This document shows, in pieces, positions 49,701-62,418 of a stretch of DNA of 64,000 bases (the stretch's first letter is position 1; each line of letters starts with the position of its first letter). The position numbers were made by a program, and so were the translations under genes. The notes beneath the pieces are model-generated. The model saw only the letters and a list, made by a program, of their open reading frames with translations. It was not told where the DNA came from and did no database searches. This DNA is from Lanius collurio. Lineage: Eukaryota; Chordata; Aves; Passeriformes; Laniidae. The DNA is taken from NCBI GenBank assembly GCA_020086605.1, contig JACBWW010000017.1, forward strand, positions 1,532,583-1,596,582, written 5' to 3'.

Positions 49701-52700
49701 GTGTGTCTCTTCTGTTGAATGTCAGCTGGATACTTGTACGGAAGACTGAAAATGAGTAGTGAACATGACAACTGTTATATCGTGCATTACTCACAGCAGA
49801 CAGGTTTGCTTTTGGTATTTCCTTGAATTTTCTTTTCCTTTCCTCATCTGTGTGTTTAATTGGTTGTCTCTATTCATTGTAGTTTGTTGCTGTTCATTGC
49901 AATGGCTGGAGAATCAGAGAATTTAGGAAAAGACCTGTAAGATCATCGAGTCTGACTATTAATCTGACACTGCTACATCCACCACTAAACTATGTCCCTA
50001 AATGCCACAGCTGCAAGGCTTTTTTAATACATCCAGAAATGGTGACTCTTCCACTTCCCATGGCAGCCTGTTCCAATGCTTGACAACCCTTTCCATGAAA
50101 AAAGTTTTTCTTCTATCCATTCTAAACCTCCCTGGTGCAACTTGAGGCCATTTCCTCTTATCCTATCTCTTCTTTTACATGGGAGAAGAGAGCGACTCTC
50201 ACCTGGCTACAGCCTCCTTTCAAAAAGTTGTAGGGAGCAATAAGGTCTCCTCTGAGTTTATTTTTCTCCAGGCTAAACAACCCCAGCTCCCTCAAGTGCT
50301 CCTGCTAAGACTTGTGCTCCAGACCCTTTCCCAGTTCCACTGCTCTTCTCTGGACACCCTCCTGCACCTCACTGTCCTTCTTGTATTGAGGGGCCCAAAA
50401 CTTGCCATAAGATTCCAGGTGCAGCCTCACCAGTGCCCAGTACAGGGGGACAGTTACTGCCCTGGTCCTGCTGGCCACACTATTGCTGATACAGGCCAGG
50501 ATGCAATTTTCCTTCTTTGCCACCTGGGCACAATGGCTCATGTTCAGCTGCTGTCAACCAGCCCCTCCAGGTCCATTCCAGCAGGGCCAATTTCCAGCCA
50601 CTCTGTCCCCAGCCTCTAGCACTGCCTGGGATTGTTGTAACCCAAATGCAGGACCCAGCACTTGGCCTTGTGGAACCTCACACCATTGGCCTTGGCCCAT
50701 CAGTTCAGCCTGACCAGATCCCTCTGCAAACCCTTCCTGCCCTCCAGCAGATCAACACTCCCACCCAAGGTGGTGTCACCTGCAAACTGACCGAGGGTGC
50801 ATTCGATCCCTACATTCAGATCATTGATACCAACAGTAAGCAGGAGAGTCCCCAGCACTGAGCCCTGTGGAACACACTTGTGACCAGCCAGAGTTACAAC
50901 CATGGATGTAACTCCGTTCTCCACCACTCTCTGGGCCTGGCCATCCAGCCAATTTTTTACCCAGCTAATTGTACACTGGTCCAAACCATGAGCAGCCAGT
51001 TTCTCCAGGAGGATGCTGTGGGAAAACAAGTCAAAGGCTTCATGAAAGGCGGGGTCGACACATCCACAGCTGGTTCACGCTGTCATAGCTGTAGATCAGC
51101 TCCATGATCTTTACTGGAACCAAGGTCAGAGTGACAGGCCTGTAATTCCCCAGGCCCGTGTGGATGGGTTACATTTGCTGACCTCCAGTCACTTGGGACC
51201 TCCCCAGTTAGCCAGGACTGCTGGTAAATGATGGGGAAGTGGCTCTGTGAGCACTTCTGCCAGATGCCCCAGTACCCTTGGGTGGATCCCTTCCAGCCAC
51301 AGAGACCTGTGCTTGTCTAAGTGGTGTAGCAGGTTGGTGACCACTTCCTCTTGGATTATGGTGGTCTCCACTATGGGGAACAGCTCTGCAGTTCTCACCT
51401 GTGAAACTGAACATCACTGATAGCTCTCCTAAGCAAATCAGAATGAACTATGTTGATCCAACATTATGCACAATACGTTACTGAGAATTGGCATCTTTTT
51501 TTTTTGCAGGTTCAGAAAACAAGTATTTTAGAGGAAAGTCCAAAATGTTATTTATTAGCATAAGGGTTAACAGGATTCATGCTTTCTGTTCCTTTAACGT
51601 TTTGACCATTGGGAGCAGCTTGAGGACCCTACAAGACAAAAACTGAGTGTAAGCTCTGTTCAGCTGTAAGTTTGTGTACATACTTTTAACTGCTTGTGTT
51701 GCAAGTGTAAAAAAAAAAAAATTCAGTATTTTTTCTTTTCAAAAAGCGGACACCACCCCCAATCCTCTTAAGTACAGAGCTCTGACATTCTACCTGCCAC
51801 AATTTTCTAGGAAATTAATTCTAAATAAATAAAATAATGTGGTTCCCAAATAATTCCATCTGTTATTAATAATTCTGGTTTTTTAAACTTATTTAGTAAA
51901 ACAAACCATGTTGAATGTTTTTTCTTACAGCCAAACTGGTGCAAAAATGATTTTGCACCCCTTGTAATGGTTTTGAGAGATACGTGATATACTTGAAAAA
52001 TGTAATTTGAAAAGATGCTGAGAACTTTTCTTGACAGTGGAGGATAGCAGCATTTGTAATTCTTCAAGAATCTGTAGAAGCATAGGACTTACCTTTGTTA
52101 TGGACCTGGGAATGTTGAAAAAGACACAGACTGGAGAGATAACTGTGACATTGTTGATTATGCTGCAGGGCCCAATCCTCCAGCATAGCAAAAACATGGA
52201 GGTTTAGATGAAATTGAAGACTGCTCTGAGGTTAGATTGAGTCTATGAAGAATATGTTAATGCTGATTGTTAATGCAAGAACTGAATAAAAACTGAAAAA
52301 AAATATGGGGCTTGCTATCAAATGCATCTTGTTGAAAATACAGTGTAAAGAGTATGTGTGTCACTGACTGTTCGCATCTGGGATATATATAATAAAAATA
52401 ACTGCTTTTGGAGCCAGGGGTACAATTTGTTACACTATGAAGGGATTAGGACTTTGCAATTCAGTTAAGTAGAGACAGTGCTTCACAAAAGTCACTATAT
52501 GTAGGTCATGGTTTTTTAGTCTGTTCAAAGGCTCTTTGTGTTTGGGAGGTGTGATCTGCATCTTGTCCTACAGCCTGGGAGTCTCTAAGGAAATGCTTGT
52601 TAGCTCTGCTTCTTCAGGGCTTTGTTTTTGTTCGATGGTGATTTTTGGTTGGGTTTTTTTGTCTCTGTGTGTGTGTAAAATGTACAGCTCCTAACTGTGC

Positions 52701-55700
52701 TCTCATTCTATGTCTGGAAAACTGTGTCTGTTCTTCCAGCATTTAACTTGTTTTTGTATTGCCTTGGGTACTTCCTGCCCCATGTATAAACTGTCATATT
52801 GTCTCTGACTAGTTTCTGTAGTTGTTTTAAGAAAAGAAGTCACTGGAAATGTCCTTCAAAGGGCTTTTGGCCAAACTTGAATCCATATTCCTGAGCTTCA
52901 ACTTCACGGATTAAATATTTGTAGCCATGGTTTATTGATATTGTAAAAGATCTGGCATGAATGAAGGAAAGTAGAAGGGCAGTTGGGACTCTGTCATGTG
53001 TGTCATGTTAATATTGGTTGACACAAGATGTGTTGTCTGTGTTTGTTTTTTAGTTTGTTTATGGTGTTACAGCAATACTTTATTCCACATGCTACTATCA
53101 GAAACCTGTCCAAGCATCTATTTATATAGTTCAGAAATGAGTTCATATTTTAATCTACTTATACGCTGATTCTCTTGACAAGATTGTTAACTATTCAATA
53201 TGTTGTCAACTTTCTAGGGAGATCCCTAAGCTTTCCAGTATTATAAATGACTGGACACAATTGACTAAAAGTATTTAGTATTTGAATTAATTTTTTGTTT
53301 TGTGTTTTGTTTTGATTTTTTAGGTGCATTTTCCAGACACAGAGAGAGCAGAATGGCTCAACAAGGTAAGGAGAAACATTGCTCCCAAGTGGGAAGGGGC
53401 AGGAGGGAAAGCTGAGATTAAAATGAAAGGTGAGGCAAGAGCCTGAGAACAGAGTAGTTTTAACTTTATGCTTTATACACTTTAAGTCTCTGGTTGTTGA
53501 TCCAGTTAGTCACAATTTAGTTTCAGGGTCCTGAAGTTGTGAGTTTTTAGATGATTTTAAGTGGCATTACAGTAATGACAGCTGTAATTGAGTGGAAGTC
53601 ATAGCAGCTGTAAACACAATCTTTAATTTTCTACTTGTCTGGGATACTTTCCATTTACTGTAGGTTCCTGACCTACAGTCTAAACATAAATGAAATTTAG
53701 GGTTTTGATTTGTGTGTGTGATAATTTAAGATATAAGTTGATGTAAGTTGCTTTTTAAAAAATATCTTTCATCAAAGAGCATAGAAGAACATAAGTGAAT
53801 TAGAAAATAGTAAGAAAAAAAGCTATATAGGCTCTTCAGATAGAAAATTCAGATGCAGTGAAGTTCTGACTTTTTTACATTTATAACATGCATGTATTTA
53901 AGAACTGTACTTCCATGAAGATTTTTTTTTTCTTCTTCTTAGACTGTAAAACAGATGTGGCCTTTTATTTGTCAATTCATTGAGAAACTCTTTCGAGAGA
54001 CCATAGAACCAGCAGTAAGAGGTGCAAACAACCACCTCAGTACCTTCAGTTTTACGAAGATTGATATTGGTCATCAGGTCAGTGTCTGATCAAGTGTTTT
54101 TTGAGATCCTGTTTTTCATACCATTTTCATGTAGTCTGTTCAAATCTACACAGAAATATTTCTCAGGGACACTTGCTCATAAGCCTGATTCTGGTTTCTG
54201 TTGTAACAATAAACTAAAAATGTGTGGGTTTTTTAGCAGAGGCTTTACTATATTTTCTGGGATCTATGCTTCAGAAACTTGGCTGAGAATTTGGAGAAGA
54301 CTCAAAGTGTAGTAATGCCTTGTCACATGAAGAGTTCACAGCAATGTGATTTTAATATTGTTCATGTAATGCTTTACGTTAAGAGAGCAGGGACCATTAT
54401 CCTTTTGCCAGATGATCCAAATGCAGTTTTCTTGTAACAGATGCACTTCTAATCATGTTAATTGTGGAATCAATGACAAGGCTGCTGGCATGGCTTTCCA
54501 AAGGACTGCACATAGCACAGCATTAAGGAGCATACAGATGTTTGTCTTCTCTTCCATCCCATGAAAGAAGGGGTCTCACATGCTTGCAGAAGAGCCTGTT
54601 TGACCAAAGCAAGCTGAGTTCCCTCTGCTTGCAGTGAGTTCAGTGCTACTTCATCTTCCCTGCATCAACCAGAACTTTACTGCTTTGAGATGCAGTTTAA
54701 CAGCTTTTGTTTGAAGTTGCCTTTCTTGTTCCTATTGCATGTCATAAATAGAATTTCAAGTAAGGATTTAAAAATCAACACCTCCACACACCCCCAAATG
54801 TTAGGAAACCTGAAATTAATTTCAGGTGTGATAGAGGGGAATTGTTTTTCTCTCTTTGTGACTCTATTTCGTGTAGGTTACAATTCATTATGCTTTACTG
54901 CACCTTTTGTATGTTGGGTTTATTATTTTTTTAAATTTTGTACAAGGCCTCTGTCCTGCCCTAGATGCATTTGTATTACAGACTGTAGCATTCCTTTTAA
55001 GCCATACTAATTTTAAGTAGGTTTTAGATTAGCACCCAGACCTCTCTGTGGTTCTGCAGTTGGATTGAGTAATCTTGGACATGAGAAACAGCTATTCTTA
55101 CTTTATACTGCAGCCTTGACTGAGAGGATTGAGCTGCACAGCCCCAAGACAGCAGTGAGACTTAGATTTTATATAAATTATCAAAAAGGTGTAAATAGAA
55201 ATATGACAATTTTTCCAGAAAGGAAAAACTCAAAAGTGAGGTTGTTGGTCATCCTCTCCTGCCTAGTGTCTGATGAATGTTAGAGGCTTGAGAGTGTGTG
55301 GTTGATGTGTGTGAGTTTTGTATGAGGAAGGGAGAGAGGGGAGAGTGTCAACACAATGATTTAGAGAGAGCACAGAGTGGTTGACACAACTTTTTATGGG
55401 AATTATGGATTCTTTTCCATTTAGTGTCACTAAATTCCACTTGAGGCAACACCTTTTTGTGAATTAAATTTAGCTTGTTGTTGTAGTTGCACGGAAAAGG
55501 ATGTTTTATGAGTGTTAGACATACACCTGTACAGAGAAAATGGATATTTATGCAGGGGAGAGGGAAAGCTTGATTTTAAAATATTTTATAAATCTTGAAG
55601 TTTAGTGGTCTATACCCAGGGTAATTGCCAGAAGGATTGTGGTTAAGTGGATCCCAGCAAGGTAATTTTTACCCTTGAAATAAGAATTCAAACTGAATTG

Positions 55701-58700
55701 ATATCCGTACATCACACCTTTTAATGTTTATAGTAGATTCTTCAGGCATGAATGTGCCTATATTCACCTTTATTTCAAACTTAAGAGTTTAATATACTTC
55801 TGTAGAAGAATCCAACTTTTACTTGCTTCATTGTTCCAGCCTCTGAGGATAAATGGTGTAAAAGTGTACACTGAAAATGTGGACAAAAGGCAGATCATTT
55901 TGGATCTTCAAATCAGGTAAATTTTATTACCATATTACAGTGGGGTCTGTCCATGTTGCATTGTTTGATTTGCCAGTTATGTTGGTCTGAAAGGAGAATT
56001 GCTTCATTATGCAAGTGTGGTTAGTTCTAATTGTGTATGAATGGAGGAAGAAACTGCATGCTGTAAATAGCATTTGTCTGAGGGAAATGGAATATCAGCT
56101 CTATGTGGTTTACTAATTAAAGTCATGTTTGTTAATAAAAAAATACTTTCCAAAGATAAAGCACTATCTTGGATTTTTTTTTTCCTTAGTGTATTAATAC
56201 TTTGCCATTAAATTTAGTCTGAAATCTATGATGTAAGATTTTTGGGGTGTTTTACTTTTCTCAGTTACTTAGATTCTTTTTATAAACATAGTATTAGAAA
56301 AAATTAATAATAGCAAAAGAAGCTTTTGTGCTTACTTTACCCAGAGTATTATAAAATGCCTGAATGATTGTGCTTCATTGCTTCATGTTTGTTTGCCATT
56401 TCATCCTAGCCCCTTTTATATAGGTTTCTCAGTAGTTCTACCCTACATTTAACCAAGTCATTCTCAGCACAATCTGCAGGTGCAGAGTTTTTTGAAAGTT
56501 CAGTCAGTGAACCCAGAAATGTTTTTATAATTGACCATCACAGATCTTTGTTACAGTGAGTACTTTTGCCTGTTCATGGGTTATGGAAAGGCTAAATTTG
56601 TCAGCCATTGGCAGTCCAGCAAAGACCAGCCTTCTGTCTCCTCACTGCTTCCCTGGCAGTAGCCAGAAGGTCATGAGGCATCTCAGCTTCAGAGTCACTT
56701 CCAAAATTTGAGTGTGGTTATTCTTCATTTTGAACTATTTGTCTAAAGCTCAGCTATGCTGAAGCCTCTGCTGCTTTGACAGAGCTGGGCAGGCCCAGAA
56801 TGAAAAGAGAAAATGCTGCCATCTCCTTCCCTGGGTTCCAGAGCAGGTGGGGCAGAGCCCAGTCTTTATTAAATTGAATCACTTTATTTCTGTAGGAAAA
56901 AGACAGGAACACCAGGGATTGGTGTTCTGTGACAAAATAAAGCAGGTCTGACTCTTGAGACCTTATTTCACTGGATGAATATTGTTAGCACTAATGGAGA
57001 GATTTCCTTCAGTTTTATTTGTTGACACTTTTGACAGCAGCTGTGAGAGCAGCCTCACCTCTACAGATATCAGCCCTCAGGAAAACAATCTTGTCTGACC
57101 ACAAACAGACCACAGAAATTGTTTGTGAGAACCTGTTTCTGTTCCAAGACCACTTCTTCCCTTTAAAGCAGAACTATTCACAGAAAGACAGAGTAAATCG
57201 AGTATTTTAATTTTTTTATTTTTGCTCATCTTAATAAAGTAGAGAAAAGTCAAAAGGCCAGTAGATTTGTACAGAAATTTCAGGAATAATGTCCTGTTAC
57301 ACAGACCTGAAGGAAATCTTTACCCCATGTCTCCTTGTATTACCTTGCAGCCTACTTAGAGAAGTGGTAGACAGCTGCAATAGAATCCCATCTAAAAGGC
57401 TGAAATAAATTCCTTGAAGTGGTTTAAATAACAATAGTGCTGGGTCAGCTGGGTGCTTGTTGAGCCTGACAGCCTGGCCCTACTGCCAGTGGCCTTGGCT
57501 TCCAGGAAGAAAATGGAAACAGAGCTGTGGTGTGACTATCACAGCTTCTAGGAATTAAGGCTTAGACAAAACCATCATCAAGGGAAGTCCTGTTTCATAT
57601 TTAAGACTTGTCATTGGCACCTCATTTGGAAAGGGCTCTTTTTTAAAGGCTTTTAGTATGCAAGTTTAAGACAGAAAGCCCCCCTGGCCCCCAATATCAA
57701 TTGTTACTGTTTGATGTTCTTGTTTGCTTTTTAATAGTTTGATTTCTAGATCCTCTGAGAGTCTTTTCACTGTGATTGTCTCAGAAGAATAAGTGTCTCT
57801 TGGTACATTTAAATATGGAGTTAAATACAGATACCACCCCTAAGTTGTCTTACATTGCAGTTTTGCAGGATTATAAAGAACAGTCTCACTGGAGAAAAGT
57901 CCATCCTTTAGAATATTTATTACTGTAGATTTTAATCTCCAGTTAAATTAGTATGTTATAATTTTAATTTATTTTTAAGTTTAAAGTTAGGAGCTTTTTA
58001 TAAACCCTTCATTCCCTAAATACAGTTGAGAAGGAAAACAACCTTTCAACATTATAAGAATAGTTGTAGGAAGCCAAGCCCTGTGGGGTGTGTGGTGAGG
58101 GAAGGAAGGAAAGATTTTATTTTCTTTATATTTTTTTTCTTTTTAAAGTACATTAATTTTTTTAAGAATCTCCCATTATCCTGCAATTTCACTATGGTGG
58201 CTTCTTTTAGCCTTTCTACTGTCAGTTGTTTGTGTTGGGGTGCATGCATTTGCTTTGGACCTTCCACAGTACATTTAAGTAGTTTCAATGTGTCTCTGAA
58301 ACTTTAAAAGTATTTTTTTGCATCATCCTTGAGGGGTTTTTTTTGGTCTGCTTTTAATTTTAATTGCAAAAGGAGTGTGTTTTGGTTTAGATTCTATTGT
58401 TTCTGCAAGACTATTGAGTGCATTATGATCATTGCTTCAGACTATTTTTCAGAACCTTTTTTTGAGACCGGTTTTGTGCATCTCTCAGGATCTAGTTAAG
58501 AACTTCACTCTAAGTAGCTTGAATAGTTAATCCACAAAGCACTCACTGGAGACTGTATTTAAAGGTTCAGTTTGAGGATCATATTTGTGAAGGGAATGCT
58601 TTACCTTTCTCTTACTGTGGAGTTTGTTAAAAAATTTATCAAAAGTCATGTTACAGTTTAAAAGTCTAGTTCTTGATGACAAATCCGGGCAACGGAAAAT

Positions 58701-61670
58701 TTCAACTATTTGAGCAAGTGAAGACAAAAATCTAAATAAATGGTTAATGAAAAATAATCTTACATTTGCTAAAGTGCATGAATGTAGTAGATACATGGGG
58801 AAAGTTAAAGATTATGGATCAACAGAAAATAAGATAAACTCAGCCAGTTTAAATGGGAACTACAGCAAAGAAAGCAAAAAAGATGGAGAGATTGAATAAG
58901 TAGTTGTTAGTAGCCTGAGTTTTTTCAGCTTCTTATGACCCAAAAAAATTGATGCACTGGAAGAATTTTAGGCTGCAGATTGAATGAAGCACATGGCAGA
59001 TTTTTTCAAATGTGGAGTACTTGAATGGGGAAACTCACTACATTGTACTGACAGAAGACAGTTGAAAAATAGGGTCTAAAGACCTCCTAAAAACAATTAA
59101 TATAGTCTAGTGTACAGAACCACATGTCACTGTTGTATAGAAAATATTTTTGTCCTAACCTTTTATTTTCTCTTCTTTTTGTTCTGGATATCTTCTGTGG
59201 GCTACAATGACCACATGCAGTACATTGTGCTTCTCTTTTGATTCAGTACAGCTGCTGTTAATATTCTTACAAGAGTGTCTTCATTAAACTGTAATCTATC
59301 TCAGTGCTCTGTACCTTAAAGGGATCATAAATATTTCTGGGATATTATGATCTGAATGTATAGAATTTGCTTACTAAATGAACTTTCAAGCTGTATAGTA
59401 TATTACAGTGGAATTGTGTAGGCATCGACTGTTAATGGATTTGGCCAAATATCTTAGGGGATAACCCAATATTTAGCTTCATAATGAAGTTAAATGTTGT
59501 TGACTTAGTCCCCTCAAATGCAGTTTGGTACTATTTTTACTTCAGTTTGTCATCATGTTGTTATGGGTTTTCAAACAAGCATATTGCTTCCCAGTCTTCA
59601 TAACTCAAATAGTTCTGATGCTGCAGAGTGCTGAGATTGAGGTTTCAGTTGCAGGTTTTAATTGACCTTGCTTCTCTGTGTCATGTTGTTATGCAATTAT
59701 ATATATATATGTGGGAGTGTATTTATATATATCCCTACTATGTCTATATATAGTAAGATAGGTTAAAAATAGAAATTACATCGTTTTAAATTGTGTATTA
59801 AAAGTTGTGCACCTATTTTTAAACTGTACAGTCACACTACATTCTTTCCAAGGAAAACAACTGTCACCTTCCTTTGACATAGACCCCATCATGTTGTTGT
59901 CTTCCAGTTCCCCAAACTGGCCATTGAACAAAAAGGATTCTGCATACTGTTGTCTTTTCAATATCCAAATAATAAATTCCAATGATGGATGTTTACAGGA
60001 AAGTCTTGGTACTGTTGTTTATTTCTGTTTAAGGGATTGATAAGATTTGCATTTGCTGAAATCAGAAAGACAGCACCACCACACAGAGTAGGGGAGGCTA
60101 CAGATGATTTGAATAATGGATATGTGGAATGCCACAACTCTCACCTTTTTCTTTTCCTAGTACTTTGTGGCTGTCAGATTCAGGGGGAGGAACAGCAATC
60201 CTGCTGTTCAGCTCTTATTGCAAGAGTAATTTATTTTATATTGACTTGAGCCTAGAATGGCCGATGAAGAGAGGAATTCCATTTTGTTCACAATTCCCCA
60301 AACATTTTTGTAATAAGATCCCACCATACTCCCAAACACAGCTAGCAGTGTTTCACTGTACAGGCTGGGTCTGAGGAACTGGTATGCAGGAGGCTGGGCT
60401 CTGCTGCAGAGTCTGGAACAGGATGCCCCTTGCAGAGGAAACATTTTTCCCCTCTCCTTTCCAGCAGTGCCTGGCTTTAATCTGCCTCATCTCCATCCCA
60501 CTTGGTTCCTTCTTCCATTTTCTTTACCTAGGCAGTCTGTTCAGAAAGCTCTTCAGATTTCATTTGTCCTTTTTTTACAGCCTCTACTTAGCCAGTGTCC
60601 TCATCCAGCTCATCTCTCCCTACCTGAAGTGTGGTATTCAACCTGTTGGGTTTTGCTTTTAGCTCTCATTCTGTAGAATCATTGAGCAATTCCTTGCTAA
60701 ATCAGAGTCTCAAGCTTTCTCCCTGAATTCCTTGTTGAGTCTCAAAATGTGTTGGTTTTCAGAACCAATGTGTCTCACAGCAGTACTAGCTCTTGGAAAA
60801 AAGTTGCTCAGCTCTGCTTGAACTGCATGAAACTTCAAGGAGGGCAGCTAAAAAGCCAAGCCTCGTTGTGTGTGAATAATCTTGTAGCATGGGCAAAATA
60901 GATGGGACTTCTTTTTACTGTCTTTGACAAATGTAAAATACAGGGCAGCATCTGGAAAATTTCAATCACTTGACCTTGCATTGCCAAAAATGAGATGCAA
61001 GAACTGTTCAGGGAAAAATTTGCATAGTTTTTAATACATTCTCTAATTTGCTTCCTGCCTTCTCTCCCTTCAGAATGGGCACAACTGTTTTTGGCATAAA
61101 ATTTGCTTAGAGGATCATTCAGCTCAGCATGCCCTGCTTATTGAAATTCTAAATACAACTGGCTTTGCAAGTCTATGAATATTTCAGACAAGTCTCATTT
61201 TTAGCAGAACACCCATCTCTGTCTAGTGCTTCTCGTGATTATGTTAGATGAGAGTGAATTTGGGTAGATTTACTATCAATGAGATCTGTGGAGAGCTTTC
61301 CTGAAATGGAGTATGAGTTCTGTGTCCATTATTTCCCAAAAGTAGGGCCTCTTGCTTGTTTTCTGTTATGCATCCTTCTGAAGATGATAGCAAACCTCAT
61401 TTTGATGACAGTGGTGATGTTTTGAAGGGGGTGGTTTAGCAGACTGACACTGTTTTATGTTCTGATATTTCAACGTGCATTTTTTGTGCATGCACTGAGA
61501 TACAAAATATGTTGTCTTGACTGTGCAAAACAGAACTAACATTTCATTGCAATTCAGTCCATAAAAGTGAAATGTATACTTTCTTTTTTTGGTTTAGTTT
61601 TGTTGGAAACTGTGAAATTGATTTGGAGATCAAGAGATACTTCTGCAGAGCTGGTGTGAAAAGTATACAG
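22376..61670 (+). CDS. ESYT2: ESYT2, extended synaptotagmin 2, 5' part (exons 1-5)
   Basis: This encodes an ER-anchored tether to the plasma membrane that moves glycerolipids through its SMP domain and binds the plasma membrane through C2 domains (family knowledge). Exons are 22376-22729, 53324-53365, 53943-54077, 55840-55916 and 61598-61670; all borders are GT-AG with consistent phase, giving 681 nt or 227 codons. The protein has an Ala/Pro-rich N-terminus (1-36), a hydrophobic hairpin (about 51-81) and a basic/acidic linker (82-118). The conserved [14 protein letters not shown] and the first part of the SMP domain then follow ([20 protein letters not shown], ending VKSIQ). The rest of SMP and the C2 domains lie beyond the window or in the assembly gap. 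There is no stop or frameshift. Confidence 0.97.
22730..34907 (+). other. ESYT2 intron 1, first part
   Basis: The first 380 bases are the tail of the CpG island; the rest is AT-rich. A CR1-tail-like scrap lies at about 31080-31137. A poor CR1-like start (TCATAGATTATATAGGGTGG) lies near 25547. A 14-bp perfect palindrome occurs at 31627-31640. Open frames here look random and no coding exon was recognised. Confidence 0.55.
31080..31137 (+). mobile_element. Eroded CR1 3' tail (tentative)
   Basis: GTGGTTGGATTGGATGAACT followed by TGAATTATTCTGTAATTTTA resembles the CR1 terminus (TTGGACTAGATGA...ATTCTATGA). It is short and diverged. Confidence 0.4.
34908..35561 (-). mobile_element. Endogenous retrovirus solo-LTR-like element
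   Basis: This is a 654-base block starting TGTTGTGGTTTGACCCTGAC and ending CACACAAATCCAATACA, i.e. TG...CA termini. I recall this LTR type from songbird genomes, with the transcription sense being the minus strand here (beginning TGTATTGGATTTGTG). No retroviral gene or second LTR is adjacent, so it is probably a solo LTR. No clean target duplication touches the ends: TTCAGTT occurs at 34902-34908 and again at 35573-35579, eleven bases past the right end. Confidence 0.7.
35562..46710 (+). other. ESYT2 intron 1, middle part
   Basis: This is AT-rich with several G/T-rich low-complexity runs (for example near 39750-39790). It holds a 12-bp perfect stem-loop at 37210-37243. No exon or clear mobile element was identified. 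Confidence 0.55.
37210..37243 (+). other. Perfect 12-bp stem-loop
   Basis: GTAGGCAGTGTC at 37210-37221 and GACACTGCCTAC at 37232-37243 are exact reverse complements around a 10-base AT-rich loop. There is no T-run typical of a Pol III terminator directly after it, and pairing does not extend cleanly outward. Function is unknown. Confidence 0.6.
46711..46815 (-). mobile_element. CR1 3' fragment
   Basis: GAGTTGGAAGTGACTCAT, then TGAGTCCAACTCCTGGCCCT and CACACCATGTGCCTGA match the reverse complement of avian CR1 3' ends. It is a short, diverged piece. Confidence 0.75.
46816..49909 (+). other. ESYT2 intron 1, stretch between CR1 pieces
   Basis: This is mostly AT-rich. A distinctly GC/G-rich segment lies at about 48860-49215 with closely spaced G-runs at 49092-49124. 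It may be an unrecognised mobile-element remnant. No exon was recognised. Confidence 0.5.
49910..51418 (-). mobile_element. CR1 LINE, 1.5-kb decayed copy with reverse-transcriptase remnants
   Basis: This is a minus-oriented CR1 whose 3' end faces left (GAATCAGAGAATTTAGGAAA, then CACTTCCCATGGCAGCCTGT). Minus-strand translation at 51189-51398 gives the CR1 RT-like segment [20 protein letters not shown], and 50700-51029 gives [20 protein letters not shown], then [10 protein letters not shown] and VPQGSVLG. The catalytic-box region reads FAGDT where FADDT is usual, and frames shift between segments, so it is not active. Plus-strand ORFs here are antisense shadows. Confidence 0.93.
51419..53323 (+). 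other. ESYT2 intron 1, last part
   Basis: This is AT-rich with T-runs near exon 2 forming its polypyrimidine tract. No repeat or exon was recognised. Confidence 0.55.
53324..53365 (+). CDS. ESYT2: ESYT2 exon 2
   Basis: The exon is 42 nt (14 codons, phase 0 to 0) and encodes [14 protein letters not shown], identical to the conserved E-Syt2 motif. The acceptor is TTTTTTAG and the donor AAG|GTAAGG. It is too short to be seen as an ORF. Confidence 0.97.
53366..55839 (+). other. ESYT2 introns 2 and 3
   Basis: Intron 2 (53366-53942) and intron 3 (54078-55839) flank exon 3. Nothing was recognised in them apart from splice signals. Confidence 0.55.
53943..54077 (+). CDS. ESYT2: ESYT2 exon 3, start of SMP domain
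   Basis: The exon is 135 nt (45 codons, phase 0 to 0). It encodes [17 protein letters not shown], then [18 protein letters not shown], then [10 protein letters not shown]. The acceptor is CTTCTTCTTAG and the donor CAG|GTCAGT. This is strongly conserved SMP sequence. Confidence 0.97.
55840..55916 (+). CDS. ESYT2: ESYT2 exon 4, SMP domain
   Basis: The exon is 77 nt, entering in phase 0 and leaving in phase 2. It encodes [18 protein letters not shown], then IILDLQI and two bases of Ser. The acceptor is TTGTTCCAG and the donor CAG|GTAAAT. Confidence 0.97.
55917..61597 (+). other. ESYT2 intron 4
   Basis: This is 5.7 kb of AT-rich sequence. A TA-rich stretch at about 59697-59757 has complementary TATATA arms. 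Several short ORFs (59.8-60.7 kb) have no recognisable homology. No mobile element was identified. Confidence 0.55.
61598..61670 (+). CDS. ESYT2: ESYT2 exon 5, SMP domain
   Basis: The exon is 73 nt, entering in phase 2 and leaving in phase 0. It encodes (S)[16 protein letters not shown] followed by RAGVKSIQ. The acceptor is TTTGGTTTAG and the donor CAG|GTGAAA. It is the last ESYT2 exon visible in the window. Confidence 0.97.
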
Positions 61671-62366
61671 GTGAAATTCAATTTCTTTCTTTTGATTTTC
61701 TTATCACTTAGTCACTATTTTCTGATTAAATAATCTATAATAAACTGTAGTTTTCTAGCTTACTATTTTTTTTCTCATTTGAATAGTATTGATATTGCAT
61801 GGTAATTTCAGTAACATGACTTACATTAAATTCCTTTAAGATGTAGAACTACTTCAAATATATAACATTTACTATAGGAAAAGCTGTAAATAATTTCATA
61901 TCCAGACAATGTGATGTATCATGTGTTCCAATTGCTGTTCAGTTTATGAAGGCACCACAGACCTTAAAATTTTGTTTCATTTATTATCTCAGTCAGATAG
62001 AATTACTGGTTTAGATGCAATTGCTGTTAGTAGCCTTTCCTTCTGATATTGTTTCTGAGGTTTCCTTAACTTTCCAATAACAGATCTCTCCCTAAGGAAG
62101 AGAATTAGCTCTTTTGCATGTGTGTCTTGACACACCTATAAACATTTACCTGCTTTTGCTCTAGTACTTGTGGCTGCCACTGTGCTTCTTGTGTCACATT
62201 TGTTTACATTGAGCTGTAGAAATAATCTACTTCACACTACTAGGAAATTACCACCAACGTGACACTGTGTGATACAGATGAATGTAATGAATTTTTAAGC
62301 CCAGCTGTTAAGTGCTTGTGTGATTTTTTTGGGGTTTGGGTGATATGTAAAGTAAGAAAGAATTCA

Positions 62367-62370
<4 letters not shown>

Positions 62371-62400
<30 letters not shown>
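62371..62400. repeat. (TA)n microsatellite
   Basis: Fifteen perfect TA units lie 18 bases before the assembly gap. The repeat probably contributed to the failure to assemble across this point. Confidence 0.95.
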
Positions 62401-62404
<4 letters not shown>

Positions 62405-62418
62405 ATTCTTCCATAAGC

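Noticed and set aside
50179..50619. 146-codon plus-strand ORF
   Set aside because: It is the antisense frame of a CR1 element that codes on the minus strand.
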